Source: Streptomyces sp. NRRL S-350 (GTDB lineage Bacteria; Actinomycetota; Actinomycetes; Streptomycetales; Streptomycetaceae). Taken from it: DNA of 64,000 nt. The stretch's first letter is position 1. The number at the start of each line of letters is the position of its first letter. A model generated the notes under the pieces. It ran no database searches. It was not told the origin of the DNA and saw only the letters and a program-made list of their open reading frames with translations. This document shows, in pieces, positions 54,719-61,049 of this stretch. The DNA lies in assembly GCF_000719705.1 (NCBI RefSeq), contig NZ_JOHO01000033.1, positions 10,492-74,491 on the forward strand, in the 5' to 3' direction. Both the position numbers and the translations under genes were made by a program.

Positions 54719-55755
54719 TGCCCGAACCCTCGCTGCCCGGACCCTCGTTGCCCGAACCCTCGCTGTCCGAGCCCCCGCTGTCCGAGCCCCTGCTGTCCGT
54801 GCGGGACCTGGTGAAGACCTTCCCCGGCCGGCGCGGCCGCACCGGGCGGCCCGGCGCGCCGGTCCGGGCCGTGGACGGGGTGAGCTTCGACGTCGGAGCC
54901 GGGGAGACCCTCGGCCTGGTCGGCGAGTCCGGCTGCGGCAAGTCCACCACCGGGCGGATGATCGTCCGGCTGCTCGACCCGACCTCGGGCACCGTCACCC
55001 TCGACGGCACCGAGATCGGCGGCCTCTCCCAGGCCCGGCTGCGGCCCCACCGGCGGCACCTGCAGATGGTCTTCCAGGACCCGTACTCCTCGCTCAACCC
55101 CCGGCAGACGGTGTCCCGGATCATCTCCGAGCCACTGCTGGTCCAGGGCGAGAGCGCCGCGGCGGCGCGCAAGCGGGCCGCCGAACTGATGGAACTGGTC
55201 GGGCTGATCCCCGAGCACCTGGACCGCTACCCGCACGAGTTCTCCGGCGGCCAGGCCCAGCGCATCGGCATCGCCCGCGCGCTCGCCACCTCGCCGAGGC
55301 TGGTGATCGCCGACGAGCCGGTCTCCGCACTGGACGTGTCCATCCAGGCCCAGGTGGTCAACCTGATGGAGCGGCTCCAGCAGGAGCTCGGGCTGGCGTA
55401 CGTGTTCATCGCGCACGACCTGTCGGTGGTCAAGCGGGTCTGCGACCGGGTCGCGGTGATGTACCTGGGCCGGATCGTCGAGATCGGCGACAAGGCGGAG
55501 GTGTACGGCAGCCCCGCGCACCCGTACACCAGGGCGCTGCTGTCCGCCGTACCGCTGCCGGACCCGGAGGCGGAGCGGACCCGGGAGCGGATCGTGCTGC
55601 TCGGCGACCCGCCCAGCCCGGCCGACCCGCCGGCCGGCTGCACCTTCCACCCGCGCTGCCCGAAGGCGCAGGACCGGTGCCGGACGGAGCAGCCTCTGCT
55701 GCGGATCGCCGGCCCTGGCACCCGGCAGGCGGCCTGCCACTTCCCGGAGGTCTGA
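54715..55755 (+). CDS. Peptide ABC transporter ATP-binding protein (DppF-like)
   Basis: A 346-residue ATPase paired with the DppD-like subunit. Walker A GESGCGKS, signature [15 protein letters not shown], Walker [13 protein letters not shown], switch FIAHDLS. The C-terminal [14 protein letters not shown] and ACHF segments hold the oligopeptide-family cysteines. The N-terminus is a five-residue Pro/Ser/Leu/Glu repeat from a 15-bp tandem repeat and is not part of the conserved domain. GTG 54715 overlaps the previous stop; ATG 54718 is equally possible. Confidence 0.92.
   Translation: MMPEPSLPGPSLPEPSLSEPPLSEPLLSVRDLVKTFPGRRGRTGRPGAPVRAVDGVSFDVGAGETLGLVGESGCGKSTTGRMIVRLLDPTSGTVTLDGTEIGGLSQARLRPHRRHLQMVFQDPYSSLNPRQTVSRIISEPLLVQGESAAAARKRAAELMELVGLIPEHLDRYPHEFSGGQAQRIGIARALATSPRLVIADEPVSALDVSIQAQVVNLMERLQQELGLAYVFIAHDLSVVKRVCDRVAVMYLGRIVEIGDKAEVYGSPAHPYTRALLSAVPLPDPEAERTRERIVLLGDPPSPADPPAGCTFHPRCPKAQDRCRTEQPLLRIAGPGTRQAACHFPEV
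54724..54798 (+). repeat. Five tandem 15-bp units inside the DppF-like gene
   Basis: Units such as GAACCCTCGCTGCCC keep the frame and encode repeats of E/G-P-S/P/L-L-P/S at the N-terminus. Copy-number change would lengthen the tail without a frameshift. Confidence 0.85.
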
Positions 55756-55877
55756 GCCGGGCACCGAGACCCCCGGTCGGGCGCGGCGGGGAACCTTACG
55801 AGGGCCGCGTCCGACCGGGTTCCACTGTGCGCACACCTGTGGGCGGCGGGCGCCGCACCCGCAGGTGCGACGCCCCC

Positions 55878-55973
55878 GAACCGTCCGGCACCCGAACCGT
55901 CCGGCACCCGAACCGTCCGGCACCCGAACTGGCCGGCACCCGAACTGGCCGGCACCCGAACTGGCCGCCCTCC
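55878..55973 (+). repeat. Six tandem 16-bp units
   Basis: Three exact copies of GAACCGTCCGGCACCC are followed by two of GAACTGGCCGGCACCC and a degenerate sixth. They fill the convergent gap between the DppF-like gene and the YrdB-family gene, ending 10 bases before the latter's stop codon. There are no spacers, so it is not CRISPR. Confidence 0.9.
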
Positions 55974-55983
55974 TGGCGCTCCG

Positions 55984-56361
55984 TCAGCGGGTGCTGTACT
56001 CCACGGCCACGCTGACCGCCACCAGCGCGCCGTACACCACCGCGAGCGTGGTCCGCCCGGTGGCGTACAGGGCGAGTGCGGCGGTGCCGAGCACCAGCAG
56101 CTTGAGCACGATCTCCGCGGCGACCGGCAGCCGGTACCTCGGGCCGCCCGCGGCCAGGAACAGGCCCCAGACGGCGGCTGCCAGGGCGGGTGCGCCGATC
56201 CCCAGCAGCAGCCGGGTGGCCAGGGTGGAGCCGGTCTTGAAGCCCCAGTAGCAGAGCGCCGCCAGCATGGCGAGCTCCAGGCCGAACGCGAGGCCGGCGT
56301 TGCCGGCGGTCACCGGAGTCCACTGGCGCTGCCCGACCGGGCCGGGTCTGTCGATCCTCAT
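55984..56361 (-). CDS. YrdB family (DUF2568) small membrane protein
   Basis: A 125-residue integral membrane protein with four hydrophobic helices (about residues 22-42, 48-70, 78-100 and 103-120). AGLAFGLELAMLAALCYWGFKTG and LLLGIGAPALAAAVWGLF fit the YrdB/DUF2568 family of unknown function. ATG 56361 has GGGGAG upstream. It probably has its own promoter and is not obviously tied to peptide use. Confidence 0.8.
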   Translation of the reverse strand: MRIDRPGPVGQRQWTPVTAGNAGLAFGLELAMLAALCYWGFKTGSTLATRLLLGIGAPALAAAVWGLFLAAGGPRYRLPVAAEIVLKLLVLGTAALALYATGRTTLAVVYGALVAVSVAVEYSTR

Positions 56362-56462
56362 CCGCGTGCTCTCCCCGTTTCGTCGCGCCGCCCGGGCCGG
56401 GCGGCGGTCACGCGGAGTGTCGCAGTCCGGCCCCGGCGGCGCAACGGAAACCCGGGAACGCG

Positions 56463-58529
56463 TCAGCCCAACGCGTCCCGCAGGAAGGAGAGTTCGGCCT
56501 GGGCCAGCTGCTCGCTCGTCCCGCCGGGGGTCATGTGGGTGACGCCCGGCAGCGGCAGCACGGCGTGCGGCCGGCCTGCGCGGGTGAGCGCCTGGGAGAG
56601 CAGCAGGGTGTGCGAGGGGTGGACGTTGTCGTCGGCGAGCCCGTGGATCAGCAGGAGCGGCCTGGTCAGGCCGGGCGCGTCGGTGAGCAGGCAGTCGCCG
56701 GCGTAGCCCTCGGGGTTGTCCCGCGGCAGGCCGAGGTAGCGCTCGGTGTAGGCGGTGTCGTACAGCCGGAAGTCGGTGGGCGGGGCGCCCGCGCAGGCGG
56801 CGTGGAAGACGTCGGGGCGGCGCAGCACGGCGAGTGCGGCGAAGTAGCCGCCGTACGACCAGCCGCGCACGCCGACCCGGCCGAGGTCGAGGTCCGGGTG
56901 GCGTGCGGCGAGCGCGTGCAGGGCGTCGACCTGGTCGTCCAGGGCGGCCTTCGAGAAGCGGCGGAAGATCGCCCGGGTGAAGTCCGGGGAGACGAAGGGC
57001 GTGCCGCGGTTGTCGGTGGTGACCACGGCGAAGCCCTGGTCGGCCCACCACTGGCGGAGCTGCCAGCGGCGCGGCTCGGCGGCCACGGCCTGGAAGCCGG
57101 GCCCGCCGTAGACGTCCAGCAGGACGGGCAGGCGGCGGCCGGGGACGTGCTCGCGCGGGTAGACCACGGCGCTCGGCAGGCCCCGGTCGGTGACCCGGGC
57201 CAGCTGCGGCCGGACGGGGTGGGGCAGCGCGGCGCTGAGGTCGGTGAGCGGCAGTTCGTGTCCGTCGCGCAGGACGCGGCGGCGGATCCCGTCGGCGGAG
57301 GCGGAGGTGAGCAGGAGGGTGCCGGCGGCGGCGAGGGCGGAGTGCACGCCGGGCCCGGGGGTGAGGAGTTCGGGGGCGCCGCCGTCCGGGTCGATCAGGT
57401 GGACGTACTGGTCGGCCGGGTCGCCGTGGCCGGTCTCGCACAGCAGTCGGCCGCGCAGCCGTCCGACCACTCGGCGGATCTGCAGTCCGGTGGTGTCCAG
57501 CGGCTTGCCGTCCAGGGCGAGGCCGCGGGCCTGCGGGGTGTCGTGGACGGTGAGGAGCCGGCCGTCAGGCAGCCGGTCGGGGGTGCCGGGCAGGTCGTCG
57601 ACCCAGAACTCGTCGGTGGTGCGGGAGAGTTCGCTGGTCTCGCCGGTGGCCGGGTCGGCGCTGAGCAGCAGCACGTTCTGCTGCAGCCGGTCGGCGACGG
57701 TGAGCAGCACCTCGCGGTCGCCGGCCCAGGAGGCGGCGCGGAGGTAGGGGAAGCGGTCGGCGTCCCACCGCAGCCGGACCCGGCCGCCGTCGAGGCCGAG
57801 CACCCAGAGCTGGACGTCCGCGTTGGGGCCGCCGGCCTGCGGGTAGGCGAAGTCCTCGGGTGCCTCGCCGGGGTGGGCCGGGTCGGCGAAGTGGCGTCGG
57901 GGGAGGGCGGATTCGTCGACCCGGGCGGCCAGCAGTGCGGTTCCGTCCGGGCGCCACCAGTGGCCCCGGGAGCGGCCGAGCTCCTCGGCGGCGGCGAACT
58001 CGGCGACGCCCCAGCGGGCGCCGTCGGCGGGGGAGAGCGGGGCGAGGCCGGGGGTGACGTAGAGGGCGTCCTCGGCGACGTAGGCGACGCGCTGGCCGGT
58101 GGCGTCCGGTCGGGGGTCGAACGCGGGCCCGGCGGTGGGGAGTTCGTCGCTGGAGCCGGTCGCGGTCTCGGTGCGGAACAGGCGGCCGTCGAGGGTGAAG
58201 ACGGCGACCGCGAGGTCGGCGGTGGCCGCGTAGCCGCCGATCCCTGCGGCTACCAGCCGGGTGCGCTCGCGCAGCCGGCGCTCGAGGACGGGCAGGTCGT
58301 CGCGGTGGCCGGTGCGGCCGGGCAGCAGCGCGGCCGGGTCGGCGACCAGTCGCTCCTCGCCGGTGGCGGTGTCGAGCAGGTGGAGGCGGTCGACCGGGTC
58401 CTCGGGGCCGGTCGAGCGGAGCAGCAGCAGCCGGGTACCGCCCTCGGCGAAGGTGTACGCACGCGGCGCGCCGAAGGTGAACCGGCCGGTACGGGCGCTG
58501 AGGGCAAGGAAGGCGTCGGTGATGGTCAC
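56463..58529 (-). CDS. S9-family prolyl oligopeptidase-type peptidase (DPP IV/acylaminoacyl peptidase-like)
   Basis: A 688-residue cytosolic serine peptidase (no signal peptide). An N-terminal beta-propeller (to about residue 430) gates a C-terminal alpha/beta-hydrolase domain. The nucleophile is Ser558 in RGWSYGGY, the Asp is in the segment LLIHGLADDNV and the His in LPGVTHMTPGG. The fold and the DPP IV-like propeller suggest release of Xaa-Pro dipeptides or short proline-containing peptides. GTG 58529 follows from the domain start; an ATG at 58577 would lie in operator E. It is divergent from an aminotransferase-fold gene. Confidence 0.88.
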   Translation of the reverse strand: MTITDAFLALSARTGRFTFGAPRAYTFAEGGTRLLLLRSTGPEDPVDRLHLLDTATGEERLVADPAALLPGRTGHRDDLPVLERRLRERTRLVAAGIGGYAATADLAVAVFTLDGRLFRTETATGSSDELPTAGPAFDPRPDATGQRVAYVAEDALYVTPGLAPLSPADGARWGVAEFAAAEELGRSRGHWWRPDGTALLAARVDESALPRRHFADPAHPGEAPEDFAYPQAGGPNADVQLWVLGLDGGRVRLRWDADRFPYLRAASWAGDREVLLTVADRLQQNVLLLSADPATGETSELSRTTDEFWVDDLPGTPDRLPDGRLLTVHDTPQARGLALDGKPLDTTGLQIRRVVGRLRGRLLCETGHGDPADQYVHLIDPDGGAPELLTPGPGVHSALAAAGTLLLTSASADGIRRRVLRDGHELPLTDLSAALPHPVRPQLARVTDRGLPSAVVYPREHVPGRRLPVLLDVYGGPGFQAVAAEPRRWQLRQWWADQGFAVVTTDNRGTPFVSPDFTRAIFRRFSKAALDDQVDALHALAARHPDLDLGRVGVRGWSYGGYFAALAVLRRPDVFHAACAGAPPTDFRLYDTAYTERYLGLPRDNPEGYAGDCLLTDAPGLTRPLLLIHGLADDNVHPSHTLLLSQALTRAGRPHAVLPLPGVTHMTPGGTSEQLAQAELSFLRDALG

Positions 58530-58576
58530 GGCCCGATGGTGGTCGCGCGGCGCGGGTGCCGACCAGTAGTCTGTCA

Positions 58577-58590
58577 TGTGAAATGTCACA
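58577..58590. promoter_or_regulatory. Operator E, perfect dyad TGTGA-N4-TCACA
   Basis: TGTGAAATGTCACA is a perfect 5-4-5 inverted repeat and the best copy of the element found at six places in the accessory block. It lies between the divergent S9 peptidase and aminotransferase-fold genes and could control both. Confidence 0.7.
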
Positions 58591-58612
58591 CACCATGCCA
58601 GTGGAGGAAGCC

Positions 58613-59785
58613 GTGATCGAGGACCTGCGGACCGCCGAGCCCCCGGCCCCGCTGCCCGCCGCCGACGGCCTGTTCAGCGTGACGCGGGAGGGCGCGCACC
58701 TGAACCACGGTTCCTTCGGCGCGGTGCCCCTCCCGGTGCAGCGGGCGCAGACACGACTGCGGACCGAGCAGGAGCTTGACCCGGACGGCTTCTTCGCCGA
58801 CCTGCCGGCCCGGATCGCCGCCGCCCGTACCCGGATCGCCGCCGAGCTCGGCACCGACCCGGCCCTCCTCACCCTGGTCTCCAACGTCACCGAGGCAGCC
58901 GCGATCGCGCTGGACACCATCCCCTTCGCCCCCGGCGACCGGATCCTGGTCACCGACCACGGCTACGGCGCCGTCACCCGGGCCGTCGTCCGCAAGGCCG
59001 CCGAGACCGGAGCCGAACCCGTGGTCGTGCGCGTACCACTGGGCGCCCCGGACGAGCACCCCGTCCGGGAGGCGGTGCTCGCCGCCGTGGACGGACGCAC
59101 CACCGTCGCCGTCCTCGACCAGCTCACCTCGCCCACCGCCCGCCTGGTGGCCGGCCCGGCCCTCCTCGCCGAACTGCGCGAACGCGGGGTGACCACCGTG
59201 GTGGACGGCGCCCACGCCCCCGGCATGCTGCCCACCCCCGTCGACCCGCACGCCGACTTCTGGTTCGGCAACCTGCACAAGTGGGCGTTCGCCCCGCGCG
59301 CCACCGGCGTGCTCGCCGTCCGCCCCGAGTGGGCCGCCCGGGTCCGCCCGACGGCACTGTCCTGGGAACACGACAAGGGCTTCCCCGGCAACGTCGAATG
59401 GCGCGGCACCTGCGACTACACGCCCTGGCTCGCCGCCCCGGCCGGATTCGAGCTGCTGCGCGAACTCGGCCGAGCCGCCGTGGCCGGGCACAACGCCGCC
59501 CTCGCCGCGTACGGCCAGCGGGTGCTCGCCGAGCGGGCGGGCCTGGCGCCGCTGCCCGCGACGCCCGGGGTCTGGATGCGCGCCGTCCGGCTGCCGGCCG
59601 GCCACGGCGAGACCGAGCCGCAGGTACGGGCGCTGATGGCCGAGGCGTGGCAGCGGCTGCGCACCCGGATCGCCGTCCGCCCCTGGGCCGGCGGCGGGGT
59701 GCTGCGGGTCAGCGGCCAGCTCTACAACCGGCCGGAGGAGTACGAGCGGCTGGCGGACGGGCTGGCGGGGCTGCTCAAGGCGTAG
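58613..59785 (+). CDS. Class V aminotransferase-fold PLP enzyme (isopenicillin N epimerase-like)
   Basis: A 390-residue PLP enzyme. LNHGSFGAVPLPVQRAQ at the N-terminus is the isopenicillin N epimerase-family hallmark. VVDGAHAPGMLP holds the PLP-ring Asp/His and FGNLHKWAFAPRATGVL the Schiff-base lysine. Members are epimerases, desulphurases or lyases acting on amino acids or peptides. No beta-lactam genes are nearby. Its operator suggests a role in proline-peptide use, perhaps epimerising or cleaving a peptide-derived amino acid. GTG 58613 has GGAGGA; ATG 58595 is an alternative. Confidence 0.82.
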   Translation: MIEDLRTAEPPAPLPAADGLFSVTREGAHLNHGSFGAVPLPVQRAQTRLRTEQELDPDGFFADLPARIAAARTRIAAELGTDPALLTLVSNVTEAAAIALDTIPFAPGDRILVTDHGYGAVTRAVVRKAAETGAEPVVVRVPLGAPDEHPVREAVLAAVDGRTTVAVLDQLTSPTARLVAGPALLAELRERGVTTVVDGAHAPGMLPTPVDPHADFWFGNLHKWAFAPRATGVLAVRPEWAARVRPTALSWEHDKGFPGNVEWRGTCDYTPWLAAPAGFELLRELGRAAVAGHNAALAAYGQRVLAERAGLAPLPATPGVWMRAVRLPAGHGETEPQVRALMAEAWQRLRTRIAVRPWAGGGVLRVSGQLYNRPEEYERLADGLAGLLKA

Positions 59786-59848
59786 CGCGGCGGCGCGGGC
59801 GCCCGAACGGCTCGGGGCGCCGGGCTGGGGGTCCAGGCGGCGCGGCGC

Positions 59849-60280
59849 TCAGGGCGCCGGGGCCTGGACGGCTCGGGGCTCAGCGGCCGGGGACCGCAGG
59901 GACTCCGGCACCGCCCCCGAGCCCCCGTTGTCCGCCCGCAGCTCCGCGAGCAGCAGGTTCCGGTCGGACAGCACCCCGGTGAGGATCCGCCGGGCCGTCC
60001 GCAGCAGGTCGGCGACGTCCCCGCCGGCCAGCGCGTAGACCACCGTGCTGCCCTCCCGGGTGGCGGTGATGATGCCGGACCGGCGCAGCACCGCGAGCTG
60101 CTGGGACAGGCTGGAGGGCTCGACCCCCAGCTCGGCGAGCAGACCGCGGACGGGCGTCGGTCCGGCCTGGAGCAGTTCCAGTACCCGGATCCGGACGGGA
60201 TGGCCGAGCATCCGGAAGAGTTCGGCCTTGGCCTGGTAGAGCTCCCCCAGCCTCCGGCCGGGAGGTACCCCCGTCGTCAC
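59849..60280 (-). CDS. ArsR/SmtB-family transcriptional regulator
   Basis: A 143-residue winged-helix regulator. The helix-turn-helix is RIRVLELLQAGPTPVRGLLAELGVEPSSLSQQLAVLRRSGIITATREGSTVVYAL (about residues 30-85). The usual metal-binding CVCD box in the recognition helix is absent, so it is not a classical metal sensor. The C-terminus is disordered. GTG 60280 has GAAGGGGG. It follows a roadblock-like gene by 28 bases on the same strand. Confidence 0.85.
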   Translation of the reverse strand: MTTGVPPGRRLGELYQAKAELFRMLGHPVRIRVLELLQAGPTPVRGLLAELGVEPSSLSQQLAVLRRSGIITATREGSTVVYALAGGDVADLLRTARRILTGVLSDRNLLLAELRADNGGSGAVPESLRSPAAEPRAVQAPAP

Positions 60281-60308
60281 GATGCCCCCTTCCTGGTGTC
60301 GGTCCGGG

Positions 60309-60683
60309 TCAGATCTCCAGCGAGAGTTCGATCCGCTTGAGCTGGTGGCGGGCCATCGCGAGGTTGGAGCGGCTGCGGTTGAGCGCGAGGAAGAGGAAGA
60401 GGCCGCGTCCGCTGGGCGTCGTGATGGGCCGGACCATGTGGTACTGGTTGGTCAGGCTGATCAGGATGTCCTCGATCTCGTTGTCGTGCAGGTTGAGCAT
60501 CTCCATGGCGCGCATCTTGGCGCGGACCACGTCGGTGTTGCCGGCCGCGGCGACGTTGAGGTCCAGCTCGCCGCCGTCGCCGAGGCTGCCGAGGGCCATG
60601 CCGCTGCCGTAGTCGACGAGGGCGACGCCGATCGCGCCGTCGATCGTCATGGCCTCCTTGAGGGACATCTCCAGGTTCGCCAT
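60309..60683 (-). CDS. Roadblock/LC7-like domain protein
   Basis: A 124-residue protein with the roadblock pattern: an N-terminal helix (EMSLKEAMTIDGAIGVALVDYGSGMALGSL), a central helix with ATRAK-like VVRAKMRAMEMLN, and strands (ILISLTNQYHMVRPI, GLFLFLALNR). In actinobacteria such proteins often regulate small GTPases (conservon-type) or act as scaffolds, but no GTPase gene is nearby. ATG 60683 has GGGAGGAC. It probably forms an operon with the ArsR-like gene. Confidence 0.75.
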   Translation of the reverse strand: MANLEMSLKEAMTIDGAIGVALVDYGSGMALGSLGDGGELDLNVAAAGNTDVVRAKMRAMEMLNLHDNEIEDILISLTNQYHMVRPITTPSGRGLFLFLALNRSRSNLAMARHQLKRIELSLEI

Positions 60684-61049
60684 CGTGGCCGTCCTCCCGT
60701 GCGTTCGGTGACTGTGACGTCCGAAGGTAGGGAGGCCTGGCAGCGGTCCACCGGCAATGATCGAAGACGTTCGAAGTCGGCCCATCTGCGATTGATTGAA
60801 GACATTTGCAACTATGGATCTGAGGGAGAACTGATCCCGCGGCGGTCCGACAGTGATCCGGCACCGCTTCGACGACCGACGGCGATCCCGCGGCGATCGT
60901 GCGGCGATCGTGCGCCAACACCGCGGGCGACCCCACGGGCGATCCCGCAGGGGCGAGCGGACCGCAGAAAAAACGGTGCTATCGATGTCAGTCCTCCCGG
61001 GTAACCTCTCGCTGAGATGCGAGATCACACCAATCACACCCGGACGGCG
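60684..61049. promoter_or_regulatory. Divergent regulatory region between the roadblock gene and the helicase
   Basis: This 366-base gap has no supported gene. It is lower in GC near the left side and holds two related 15-mers, GATCGAAGACGTTCG at 60759 and GATTGAAGACATTTG at 60794, exactly 35 bases apart with only transition differences. Further right are tandem GCGGCGATCGT units (about 60890-60915). A TATCGAT near 60980 could be a helicase -10. Confidence 0.5.

Noticed and set aside
55878..55973. Possible CRISPR array
   Set aside because: The 16-bp units are directly adjacent without spacers and no cas gene is present. It is a simple tandem repeat.
58577..58590. CRP/FNR binding site
   Set aside because: The half-sites TGTGA and TCACA resemble CRP sites, but the spacer is 4 rather than 6 bases, and a GntR regulator encoded in the same block is a better candidate.
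58613..59785. Evidence for a beta-lactam biosynthesis cluster
   Set aside because: The protein is only epimerase-like; no ACV synthetase or isopenicillin N synthase gene is nearby.
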